Part shown: positions 44,102 to 52,339 of the stretch, piece after piece
Layout: the number at the start of each line of letters is the position of its first letter
Position numbering within the stretch: the first letter of the stretch is position 1
Assembly (NCBI RefSeq): GCF_947499295.1
Contig: NZ_CANMNP010000022.1
Coordinates: forward strand, 19,727 to 83,726
DNA from: an uncultured Roseibium sp.
GTDB lineage: Bacteria; Pseudomonadota; Alphaproteobacteria; Rhizobiales; Stappiaceae
Length of the DNA: 64,000 nucleotides
Direction: 5' to 3'
Made by a program: the position numbers and the translations under genes
Notes under the pieces: model-generated
Databases searched by the model: none
What the model was told of the DNA's origin: nothing
Seen by the model: the letters and a program-made list of their open reading frames with translations, nothing else

Positions 44102-44992
44102 ATGACAGCCTCGCCAAGCCCTTATCAAATCAAGGCCTTCACCTTTGCTGCCCGCGTGGGAAGTATTTCCAATGCGGCAGCGGCTCTCGGTGTCACGCAA
44201 TCATCTGTCACCCAGCATATTTCCAAGTTGGAAGTTCATATGGGAACGCAGCTTTTCATACGCCGCAGAAGCGGACTTGAACTCACAAGGGCCGGAAGAG
44301 AGCTTTTTGCCGTGTCGGACCGACTTGCGACCATGGAACAACTCGTCACCGAGAAAATAAGCGACTACAGCGCCCTCACCGACGGACACATACGTCTAAT
44401 CGCCAATGCGCCGCGCCCTGCAATGCCCATTATTGCTCAATATGGCAGGCTCTTTCCCAAAGTTCAGATCGATTTCACGCTCTACAACTGGACGACAGCC
44501 ATGACCTTGCTGGGTGAACGTCAAGTCGATATCGCTATCGTCACCGAGCCTGAGGAAAGTCAGTCCATTGTGACCCATGAATTACGACGTTCCAGGTACA
44601 AGGCCCACATGCAGAAAGGCCATCCTTTGGCCGCACGCAAAAAAATCTCTTTGGCAGATCTTCAACATGAAACTTTGGTTCTGCCCGAAGACGGATCCCT
44701 TACACAAAAGATTGCCCGCTCAAAACTGATCGACCATGGACTGGAGTTCCCCAGGATATTGCGGACGACGACCTTTCCAATGGTGAAGGAAGCGATCCTG
44801 CACGGGCTCGGCATCGGGCTTCTCTTGGAGAAAAGTCTTTATCCTTCCGAAAACATTGTCGCCGTTCCGGTTGAAGAAATGCCGGAAGAATACCGCGATT
44901 GCCTTGCCATTCCGGCAGATAAACGCGAACTGCGCCTTATTCAAAGCTTCCTGGACGCCGCGATCGAAGTTCGAGCAAGCAACATTCTCTGA
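44102..44992 (+). CDS. LysR family transcriptional regulator
   Basis: A 296-residue regulator with an N-terminal winged helix (about 5-62: KAFTFAARVGSISNAAAALGVTQS... then HISKLE) and a C-terminal LysR substrate-binding domain (about 88-290: GHIRLIANAPRPAMPIIAQY). The start at 44102 (MTASPSPYQ) fits the family; an ATG 14 codons earlier lies inside the palindrome and is rejected. It is divergent from the Ugp-like operon, which it probably controls through the palindrome between them. Confidence 0.9.
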   Translation: MTASPSPYQIKAFTFAARVGSISNAAAALGVTQSSVTQHISKLEVHMGTQLFIRRRSGLELTRAGRELFAVSDRLATMEQLVTEKISDYSALTDGHIRLIANAPRPAMPIIAQYGRLFPKVQIDFTLYNWTTAMTLLGERQVDIAIVTEPEESQSIVTHELRRSRYKAHMQKGHPLAARKKISLADLQHETLVLPEDGSLTQKIARSKLIDHGLEFPRILRTTTFPMVKEAILHGLGIGLLLEKSLYPSENIVAVPVEEMPEEYRDCLAIPADKRELRLIQSFLDAAIEVRASNIL

Positions 44993-45330
44993 CGATCCGT
45001 GCAAGACCAGAAGAAAACAATCTGACACCTTCCGTAAAGTACGGTGTCCGATGAGCTCTTCCCGATCTCCCGATTCGAGGATCTGGAGCCTCTTTTTGCG
45101 AAAAATTCCGGTTCGCATTTGGGTGCATAGTGACTGCTTCGCGGGCAGAAGCACCGAAATTATAGTTAACCCAGCGTTAATTTTGGCGTTAAAATGGCAG
45201 TTAAGCAGAATTTCGTTGCACATTGGCAACACTGGCAACTATTAGTATTAGCAGGGTTGCAACAGTCCTTTGGAATGTATGCAACGTATAATAATGTGCT
45301 GACATCTTTAATTTAGTGGCGTCGTGGGCA
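44993..45330. other. intergenic region upstream of the type I secretion genes
   Basis: About 340 bases between LysR and TolC-like genes on the same strand, with no gene. It carries four phased TTAA units (listed separately) and downstream of them several TTGCAA/TGGCAA-type short repeats (about 45210-45265). The promoter of the secretion operon is probably here. Confidence 0.5.
45166..45204 (+). promoter_or_regulatory. array of TTAA units with a CtrA-type box
   Basis: TTAA occurs at 45166, 45177, 45189 and 45201. The first two are separated by exactly seven bases, the full CtrA box TTAA-N7-TTAA; the others are spaced by eight. The array lies about 130-165 bases before the TolC-like start, a plausible activator position. 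Confidence 0.5.
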
Positions 45331-46698
45331 ATGCGTATTATTCCGGCACTCTTGATGAGTGTGTGCTTGGTAGATTTTTCGTTCGCTGCCGACCTCCGGC
45401 AAGTCGTTCAGGAGGCGGTTTCGACCAGTCCCGACGTGCTTGAGAGCGCGGCGAACAGACGTGCTCGAAATTTCGAATACCGCAGATCGCAGGGCGCGTT
45501 TTTGCCGACGGTCGGTGTTTCTGCCGAACTCGGACCGGAAAGACTGGACCGCCCGAATTCATTCACAGCGAATGAAAACGACGAGTGGCGATTTTCAAAA
45601 GAGTTCACGGTAACAGTCGAGCAGCTGATTTTTGACGGACTGACCTCGGTAAATGAAGTCTACCGCCAAAGCGCGCGCGTCGATGGAGCAGCCCTGCGCG
45701 TTATGGAGCGCTCCGAAGCAACCGCCCTTGATGCTGTCGAATCTTACGTAGACGTTCTGCGCCACACCGCAATCTTGTCCAAGGCTCGCATGAATGTTGC
45801 AAAACATCGCCGGATCTACTCCGACGTTCAGCAACGCTTTGAGGGCGGGGAAACAGGCGCTGCCGATCTCTCACAGGCAAGAGAACGTGTTGCAGCAGCT
45901 GAAGTGATCGTCAGTGAAGTTCGCAAGTCTCTGCTCGATACTGTTGCCAAATATGAGCGCGTTGTTGGCAAGAAACCAGCGTCTCTCGCACCGGTTAAAC
46001 CGGCGAGCCTGCCACCTGGCTCTGTAACACGGCTGGTTGACAGTGCCGTTCAGACGCACCCGACAGTTCGCGCAGCGATTGCCGACGCGGACGCGGCCAA
46101 GTACGAATATGAGTCCACCAAGGGCAATTTCCTTCCCGAAATCTCTCTTCGCGGTCAGGCGACCGTAGGCGATGACATTGGCGGGATTGAGGGACGCAAC
46201 AACGAATATTCCGGTAAGGTTGTCTTCTCCTGGAACATCTTCAACGGCGGCCGTGATGCCGCTCTGACCAATGAATACGGTGAGCGCCTTACTGAAACCC
46301 AGATCCGGGTGGATCGTGTCCGCCGGGAACTCAAAGAAGGCATCGAACGCTCTTACGCCTCTGTAAGCACAACGACAGAACGTATTAAGGCCCTGCGCGA
46401 ACAGCTTGCAGCCAACCGTCAGGTGGTCGAAGGGTATCGCCAGGAATACGATATCGGCCAAAGAACCCTGCTTGATGTTCTGAACGCCGAGAATGCACTC
46501 TTCAACAGTGAAATCGAGTTGATTTCCGCACGCGCGATCTACGCTTTCTCAACGTATCAGTTGCGTGCCACGACGGGTGATCTACTGGCGTATCTGAGCG
46601 TGTCGCCTCCTCCGGAAGCAACCGACGGTCAGCGCGACAATAGGTCGGTTTTCCCGCAGAATGCCAACTTCGGCATCGAGCCATTACGTAAATTCTAA
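45331..46698 (+). CDS. TolC-family outer-membrane protein of type I secretion
   Basis: A 455-residue outer-membrane channel protein (TolC/LapE type). Signal peptide MRIIPALLMSVCLVDFSFAA, then two OEP repeats forming the barrel and the long alpha-helical tunnel. Examples are DGLTSVNEVYRQSARVDGA and the YDIGQRTLLDVLNAENALFN segment typical of TolC second repeats. It would conduct the adhesin from the ABC/HlyD complex across the outer membrane. The ATG at 45331 begins the signal peptide; a GTG five codons earlier is possible. Next gene begins 104 bases downstream; a short GC-rich dyad lies in the gap (46720-46736). Confidence 0.92.
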   Translation: MRIIPALLMSVCLVDFSFAADLRQVVQEAVSTSPDVLESAANRRARNFEYRRSQGAFLPTVGVSAELGPERLDRPNSFTANENDEWRFSKEFTVTVEQLIFDGLTSVNEVYRQSARVDGAALRVMERSEATALDAVESYVDVLRHTAILSKARMNVAKHRRIYSDVQQRFEGGETGAADLSQARERVAAAEVIVSEVRKSLLDTVAKYERVVGKKPASLAPVKPASLPPGSVTRLVDSAVQTHPTVRAAIADADAAKYEYESTKGNFLPEISLRGQATVGDDIGGIEGRNNEYSGKVVFSWNIFNGGRDAALTNEYGERLTETQIRVDRVRRELKEGIERSYASVSTTTERIKALREQLAANRQVVEGYRQEYDIGQRTLLDVLNAENALFNSEIELISARAIYAFSTYQLRATTGDLLAYLSVSPPPEATDGQRDNRSVFPQNANFGIEPLRKF

Positions 46699-46802
46699 CA
46701 CTTGTCGGGCAGATTTTGTTTGCCGGGTCCCGGCAAGCAACAATGCATCTTAGTGCACCGCGTTTGCTTCAACTCGCTGTCAGCGAGCTGTCGCCTGCTT
46801 GA

Positions 46803-49049
46803 ATGTCAGGCGATACTAACGACATATGCGGTGACAAAGCCAACGAGCCAGTGCCCGATATGCTGCAGCATGACACCGACCAGAAAACCGAGGATGCGGT
46901 CTCGCAGTCTCCCAAAAAGCCAGACCAGCTTGCTGAGGCCCTAAAGTATATTGCGCGCGTCCATGGTTATCATGTCACAGATTCTGTGATCTGGAATGGG
47001 CTGCCAAAAACACAAGACACTCTTACGATTGGCATTTTAAGTCGGGCCGCGGCGAATTGCGGCCTCAAGATCTTGCCCGACAAAAAAGATCTGGACGCCA
47101 TTCCGCTGGCCGCCCTGCCCTGCATTGTGGCAACCAAACACTCTGAAATGCTGGTCCTGACCGCCATCAATTTCGAAGGTGGCACGGTTGAGCTTGCATC
47201 TGCAGAATACGCAACAGGAACCCTGCGCCGTTCTCTGGATGATTTTTTGAATGACTACAGTGGGTATGCAATTTTCGTTCAGCCCTCTGTCGATAAAACC
47301 GGCGTAAGCGAACGCACGCTTGGTGGACAAGGACATTGGTTCTGGAGCACGATTTCGTCTTACTGGCGTGACTATGCTCATGTCGCTCTTGCAGCGCTGC
47401 TCATCAACCTCCTGGCCCTCGCCTCGCCGCTCTTCACAATGAACGTCTATGACCGCGTCGTTCCGAATTTTGCAATCCCGACGCTTTGGGCGTTGGCCAT
47501 CGGCGTTATTCTCACCCTCATATTCGACTTCATTTTGAAAGTCGCACGGGGCCAGATCATCAATGTTGCCGGCAAACAGGCCGACAATGAATTGGCCAGC
47601 AAAGTTTTTGCCCATGCGCTGGCCATTGATTTTGAAAAGAGGCCAGTCAGTTCCGGACAGTTTGCCAACCACATTCGTGAATTCGAGACCGTCAGGGAAT
47701 TCATCACATCTTCCTCGCTGGTATCCATCATCGATGTGTTTTTCATCGGCATTTTTGTTGCCGTGCTGTTCTTGCTTGTCGGTCCAATCGCGATCGTTCC
47801 CCTGATTGCAATTCCCATTGTTCTGGGTATCAGCCTTCTGGTGCAGGCCCCCCTGTCCGGTGCTATCGAGAAATCCCACAATGAGAGCGCCATAAGACAT
47901 TCGATCCTTGTGGAAAGCATCGCGAACCTTGATACGGTTCGGGCCCTCAATGCAGAAGGCCGCATGCAGACCAAATGGGAGCGGTCGGTCGCCGCCAGCA
48001 GTGCCGCCATCATGACAGGTCGTTTCTGGGCGCTGATCGCTCAATCCGGAACCGGACTTGTTCAGGCCTCTGTGTCAATAGGCATCATAGTCTGGGGCGT
48101 CTATCTCATATCCAGCGGCGATATCACAATGGGTGCTCTGATCGCGGCCATGATGCTTTCCGGCCGTGTTCTGGCGCCGCTCGCCAATGTCGCCAACACC
48201 TTGACCCGCCTGAGACAGACCATGCATTCGTTCAAGATCCTGAACGAAATCATGCAGACCGAGACGGAACGCAAGCCCGGCAGAACCTATATCAACAAAC
48301 GCATCGCCTCAGGTTCAGTTGAATTCAAAGGTGTCAGCTTCCGCTATCCGGAGGCGGAAGACGACAGTCTGAAAAACATCTCCTTCAAGATTGCACCGGG
48401 TGAAACCGTCGGGTTGATCGGCCGGGTTGGCTCAGGGAAGAGCACGATCGGCCGCCTCACCTCAGGACTTTATTACCCCTCCAATGGTGCGGTGCTGATA
48501 GACGGCACCGATACCCGGCAGTTCGATCCCGCGGATCTGAGGTCCAATGTCGGCTTCCTGTCGCAGGACAATGTGCTTTTCAGCGGCACAGTCCGTGAGA
48601 ATATCAGTGCTGGAGACCCGTTTGCCGATGACGACGCGCTGATCCAGGCTGCAAGAACCGCCGGCGTTGACGAATTTGTTGCACAGAACCCGCTCGGCTA
48701 TGACCTCCAGGTTGGTGAAGGCGGAAGGTTCTTGTCGGGAGGGCAAAAACAGGCCGTCGCATTGGCGAGAATTCTTCTGCGTAAACCTCGCGTACTGTTC
48801 CTGGATGAGCCCTCCAGTCATCTGGATCTTGCGTCGGAACGACGGTTGATCGCGCGTCTTAACGAGAACAAAAGAGCCGACACGACTGTTATCATCAGCA
48901 CACATCGCATGAGCCTGGTCGAATTGACGGATCGTCTGATTACGCTTGACTACGGCAAGCTTGCACTGGACGGCCCACGCCAGGATGTCCTGAAAAAACT
49001 TCAGGAACTGGGGGCCGTGAACAATCAGAACACACGGGGGACTGTATAA
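46803..49049 (+). CDS. type I secretion ABC transporter (LapB/RtxB-type)
   Basis: A 748-residue permease-ATPase. An N-terminal C39-peptidase-like domain (about 35-150) lacks the catalytic cysteine (AEALKYIARVHGYHV instead of a Cys motif), as in LapB and RTX exporters that bind but do not cut their cargo. A six-helix domain follows (about 180-460), then the nucleotide-binding domain with Walker A GRVGSGKST near 540, signature LSGGQKQ near 644, Walker B VLFLDEPSS near 664 and H-loop STHR near 698. The predicted cargo is the giant adhesin at the other end of the locus. No strong ribosome site was seen before ATG 46803. Confidence 0.93.
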   Translation: MSGDTNDICGDKANEPVPDMLQHDTDQKTEDAVSQSPKKPDQLAEALKYIARVHGYHVTDSVIWNGLPKTQDTLTIGILSRAAANCGLKILPDKKDLDAIPLAALPCIVATKHSEMLVLTAINFEGGTVELASAEYATGTLRRSLDDFLNDYSGYAIFVQPSVDKTGVSERTLGGQGHWFWSTISSYWRDYAHVALAALLINLLALASPLFTMNVYDRVVPNFAIPTLWALAIGVILTLIFDFILKVARGQIINVAGKQADNELASKVFAHALAIDFEKRPVSSGQFANHIREFETVREFITSSSLVSIIDVFFIGIFVAVLFLLVGPIAIVPLIAIPIVLGISLLVQAPLSGAIEKSHNESAIRHSILVESIANLDTVRALNAEGRMQTKWERSVAASSAAIMTGRFWALIAQSGTGLVQASVSIGIIVWGVYLISSGDITMGALIAAMMLSGRVLAPLANVANTLTRLRQTMHSFKILNEIMQTETERKPGRTYINKRIASGSVEFKGVSFRYPEAEDDSLKNISFKIAPGETVGLIGRVGSGKSTIGRLTSGLYYPSNGAVLIDGTDTRQFDPADLRSNVGFLSQDNVLFSGTVRENISAGDPFADDDALIQAARTAGVDEFVAQNPLGYDLQVGEGGRFLSGGQKQAVALARILLRKPRVLFLDEPSSHLDLASERRLIARLNENKRADTTVIISTHRMSLVELTDRLITLDYGKLALDGPRQDVLKKLQELGAVNNQNTRGTV

Positions 49050-50362
49050 TGGCCTCCGGCGATTGGAACTACGCAAACGACATTCGGGACATCATCCAGA
49101 CACGCCCACCGAGATATACGACCAACGTCATTCGCATCGGACTGGTGCTTTTCGTGGTCGCGCTTCTCTGGGCCTATTTCGCCTCGATAGAAGAGGTCAC
49201 AAGAGGCGATGGCCGTGTCATTCCCTCCAGACAGATCCAGGTCGTGCAGGCACCGGACACAGGCATCGTTGAGAAGATATTCGTCCGGGAAGGCGATATC
49301 GTTGAAGAGGGCCAGGCGTTGATTGAAATCGACGACACGACCTTCTCCTCCCAGCTTGGTGAAATCAGGCAGCGCCGATGGGCTCTGATGGCGCGCATTG
49401 CCAGACTGGATTCAGAAGCGGACCAGCTTCCGCTGGAATTCCCTGAACTTCTGACAAAAGCGGTTCCGGAACTGATTGAAGAAGAAGAGAACGTCTACCG
49501 CGACAAGAAAATAAGCCTGGACAACGAACTGAGCGTTCTGCGCAATCAAGCTTCCCAGAAGGAGCAGGAGTATCAGGAGCTGTTGGCGACGGAAACCAAG
49601 CTGGAATCCATCATCGAGATCCTCAAGCGGGAAGTTGAAATCAACCAACGGCTTTTTGAGCGCAAAGTCCTTCCCGAGATTGAGTTCCTGCGCCTTCAAC
49701 GTCAATTGAAGGAGAGCGAAGGCGAACTCGCAGTCACCAAGGCGTCCGTTAAGCGCGCCCTCGCCGCCAAGGAAGAAGCCAAGGAGCGGTCACGCAACGC
49801 AACCTCGACCTTTGTTTCCGAGGCCCGCCAGCAGCTTGCAGAGGCGCGTGGTGAGCTCGCCGTGATCAATGAGAGCATGAAAGGCGCTGCCGATCGTGTT
49901 CGCCGGACGGAGCTGGTGTCCCCCGTAAAAGGCATTGTGAACAAGCTGAACATCACGACAATCGGCGCTGTCGTGCAACCAGGCGCGGATCTGGTGGAAA
50001 TTGTTCCCCTTGAAGACACGCTTTTGATCGAAGCACAGATCCGCCCGAAAGACGTTGCATTTTTACATCCTGGCCAGAAGGCGCAGGTCAAGATAACCGC
50101 TTACGATTTCTCGGTTTATGGCGGACTTGAAGGATTCCTGGAACGTATCAGTGCAGATACCACGGAAGATGAAGAAGGTAATCGTTTCTTCCGGGTCATG
50201 ATTAGAACAGATAAAAATTATCTTGGTTCAGATACTGATCCTTTACCAATAATACCAGGAATGGTGGCATCCATAGATATATTAACCGGTGAGAAAACGG
50301 TTCTGGATTACATCTTAAAGCCGATCAAAAAGGTACGGGACGAAGCACTCAGGGAGCGCTGA
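49049..50362 (+). CDS. HlyD-family membrane fusion protein of type I secretion
   Basis: A 437-residue periplasmic adaptor (LapC/HlyD type) linking the ABC exporter to the TolC-like channel. One N-terminal membrane helix (about 29-47), a lipoyl/barrel-sandwich half (VIPSRQIQVVQAPDTGIVEKI), a long coiled coil (about 105-290), then the second half SPVKGIVNKLNITTIGAVVQPG and the C-terminal PGMVASIDILTG motif. The start overlaps the stop of the ABC gene by one base (TAATG), showing tight coupling. A 90-base AT-rich, rare-codon segment (50201-50290) codes for the conserved C-terminal motif. Confidence 0.93.
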   Translation: MASGDWNYANDIRDIIQTRPPRYTTNVIRIGLVLFVVALLWAYFASIEEVTRGDGRVIPSRQIQVVQAPDTGIVEKIFVREGDIVEEGQALIEIDDTTFSSQLGEIRQRRWALMARIARLDSEADQLPLEFPELLTKAVPELIEEEENVYRDKKISLDNELSVLRNQASQKEQEYQELLATETKLESIIEILKREVEINQRLFERKVLPEIEFLRLQRQLKESEGELAVTKASVKRALAAKEEAKERSRNATSTFVSEARQQLAEARGELAVINESMKGAADRVRRTELVSPVKGIVNKLNITTIGAVVQPGADLVEIVPLEDTLLIEAQIRPKDVAFLHPGQKAQVKITAYDFSVYGGLEGFLERISADTTEDEEGNRFFRVMIRTDKNYLGSDTDPLPIIPGMVASIDILTGEKTVLDYILKPIKKVRDEALRER

Positions 50363-50392
50363 CGTCTCGACATATAATGAGGCGATCGGCAG

Positions 50393-51358
50393 ATGGAACA
50401 GAGTGCAACCGCGTCGGCAGTGCCGGCAGCGAACAGGAAAGTTGTGCCCAAAACCTGGCAAGCGCTTATTTGCGCAATTGCTCTGCAAACGGCTGGTTCT
50501 GCCGCGAAAGCGGAAGAGACACTGCCGGGCGTTGACGATGTTCAGGTCATTCTTCAAGCATCCCTGCTTGATACGGCACGTGCATCGGCTAAACCCGCCG
50601 TATTGCATTTCTCACCGATTTCAACGACACCGACGGCAAAGCCGGTCGAGTTGCAGAAAGTGCGAATTGGCCCTCTCGCCAAGCCGCAGGTTTCAGCACC
50701 GGCTGTAAAGACTTCGGCTGTGGCAGTCCAAAAACCCGTTAAACGCACGGTCTTGAAACCGACGCGCCTGTTCGGGTCTCTTGGAAAGTCAGTTGCGCTC
50801 AGTCCTGTCAGCAAACGTTGGCAGCGTGCCCTGGGCGAGCTGAACGCCGATCAAAAAGGGACCGCCGGCAGCCGTCACAGTTTTCGCACCTATACCGCCA
50901 TCCTGGATCAGGTGAAATCCAAGCGCCGCGGCCTGCAGATCCCGAAGGTAAACTACATGGTCAATCGGCTCCTTGCCTATCGCGAGGACCACAGGCTGTG
51001 GAAGGCAGGCGAATACTGGGCCAGCCCCGTTGAAAGCCTGAACAAACGGGCGGGCGATTGCGAGGACTACGCAATCCTGAAATACGCTCTGCTGCGGGAC
51101 CTCGGCGTCAAGGACAAAGACATGCGCGTCGTCGTTCTGCGCGATACGGCTGCACGGCAATATCATGCTGTTCTGTCAGTCAAGCATGAGGGCAAATGGC
51201 TCATTCTAGACAACCGGTTTTCGCGTGTGCGCTTTGAACGTGATCTCCCGCATTATCAAGCGCTCTACTCGGTCAATGCTGCCGGTGAATGGTCACACAA
51301 TCCGAAGGCCGGCAAGCCTGTCCGCCTTGCGGCAAGACTGAAATCGGCAAACAAATAG
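50393..51358 (+). CDS. LapG-like periplasmic cysteine peptidase (BTLCP)
   Basis: A 321-residue secreted BTLCP peptidase. A signal peptide (TWQALICAIALQTAGSAAKA, cut about residue 40) and a Pro/Lys-rich linker precede the peptidase domain (about 150-315). Predicted triad: Cys223 (GDCEDYAILKY), His258 (QYHAVLSV) and Asp273 (ILDNRF); the spacing 35 and 15 is close to that of LapG. The C-terminal motif RDLPHYQALYSVNAAGEW is also LapG-like. In Pseudomonas LapG cuts the adhesin LapA from the cell surface when not held by LapD. Here it sits between the secretion genes and the adhesin, a strong context match. GAGGCG precedes the ATG. Confidence 0.88.
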   Translation: MEQSATASAVPAANRKVVPKTWQALICAIALQTAGSAAKAEETLPGVDDVQVILQASLLDTARASAKPAVLHFSPISTTPTAKPVELQKVRIGPLAKPQVSAPAVKTSAVAVQKPVKRTVLKPTRLFGSLGKSVALSPVSKRWQRALGELNADQKGTAGSRHSFRTYTAILDQVKSKRRGLQIPKVNYMVNRLLAYREDHRLWKAGEYWASPVESLNKRAGDCEDYAILKYALLRDLGVKDKDMRVVVLRDTAARQYHAVLSVKHEGKWLILDNRFSRVRFERDLPHYQALYSVNAAGEWSHNPKAGKPVRLAARLKSANK

Positions 51359-51422
51359 GATCCTTTTTCGGTCAGCGCAGAGCTGCTGGATCCATGGAAA
51401 ACCCTGCTGGCTCAAGCGATTT

Positions 51423-51446
51423 GCTCTCCCCAAACCCGGGGAGAGC
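51423..51446 (+). other. perfect hairpin before the two-pass membrane protein gene
   Basis: GCTCTCCCC and GGGGAGAGC form a 9-bp stem with a 6-base loop, 16 bases before the ATG at 51463. There is no T-run, so it is more likely an mRNA-stability or translation-control element than a terminator. Confidence 0.5.
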
Positions 51447-51462
51447 GTGATATAGCCAGTTT

Positions 51463-52200
51463 ATGGTCGACCAAATCAAAAGTGCCGCGATTCGAAAGCC
51501 GTCCAAGCTTTCATCCGCCCTTTGCCTAGGCATTGGCGGTTGCCTTCTCGGCGCTCTGATTGCAGGCAGTGGCGTCTACCTGGCCGCTTCTCAGGAAAAA
51601 CAGGTTTCCCGGCAAATAACCGTTCTTCAGGCCGAACGCAGCCAGCTTCTGGAGGCGCTCAGCGAAGCAAGGCTCACAGCCCCTCGCCTCCGGCTGCAAG
51701 AACTGGCGTCTTTGCCGCTGCTTTCTGAATATCTCGAGATTGCAAAAGAACAGCCGGACAGCCTGGATGCCCGGGAATTGAAGAACTATCTTCAAACCGT
51801 TCTGGATACCGCCGGTGAAGAGACAGGCTTCGGTCGCATTGCACTTGAAACCTCGGACGGCGACGTGCTGCTTATCTCTGAAAGCTTCGCTGCAGGTTCG
51901 GAGATTGCCGAAACACCAAAGCTGGAAGCCGCCGTTCCCGGATTTGACAACCCGGACACGACCATCGGCCGCATCGCTGGCTACCTGCCGGAAAGCACCC
52001 TGACCATTCTGCTTCCGGACAGCACAAGCGGTACCGACGTTACAGCCAGCACGCCGTCTGAAACCGAAGGCCTGGCGAACCAGCTGGGCGCGCCAATCGC
52101 AACACGCATCCTGGCAATCGTTGCAGGCCTCGCCACCGCCATGCTCGGCCTTTTCGGCGCAGCGCTTCTTCGAAAAAACCAGACCAGCACGTCAGCTTAA
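51463..52200 (+). CDS. two-pass inner-membrane protein of unknown family in the adhesin locus
   Basis: A 245-residue protein. TM1 is about residues 17-41 (ALCLGIGGCLLGALIAGSG), a short coiled coil follows (about 44-70), then a periplasmic domain of about 130 residues with RIALETSDGDVLLISES, suggestive of a Cache/PAS-like sensor, an acidic Ser/Thr-rich stalk, and TM2 (about 210-233) ending in a short basic tail (RKNQTSTSA). No cytoplasmic HAMP, GGDEF or EAL part follows, and no tryptophan is present. I do not recognise the family. Its place directly after the LapG-like gene, and a topology matching the input half of LapD, suggest that it could bind or regulate the peptidase. Confidence 0.75.
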   Translation: MVDQIKSAAIRKPSKLSSALCLGIGGCLLGALIAGSGVYLAASQEKQVSRQITVLQAERSQLLEALSEARLTAPRLRLQELASLPLLSEYLEIAKEQPDSLDARELKNYLQTVLDTAGEETGFGRIALETSDGDVLLISESFAAGSEIAETPKLEAAVPGFDNPDTTIGRIAGYLPESTLTILLPDSTSGTDVTASTPSETEGLANQLGAPIATRILAIVAGLATAMLGLFGAALLRKNQTSTSA

Positions 52201-52285
52201 ACAGCTCCACACAACGTAATCTCAGTAAAACGCCCGACGCGTTTTCGTGCGCGCGAATGTAGATCATTGGCTATTTTCAAGAAAC

Positions 52286-52317
52286 AAAAAAGGCGGACCA
52301 GATGGCCCGCCTTTTTT
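52286..52317. terminator. bidirectional terminator between secretion operon and adhesin gene
   Basis: AAAAAAGGCGG pairs with CCGCCTTTTTT around a 10-base loop. It serves both the plus-strand operon and the adhesin gene ending at 52340. Confidence 0.85.
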
Positions 52318-52339
52318 CAATGGTTGTAGTTCGGATCGA

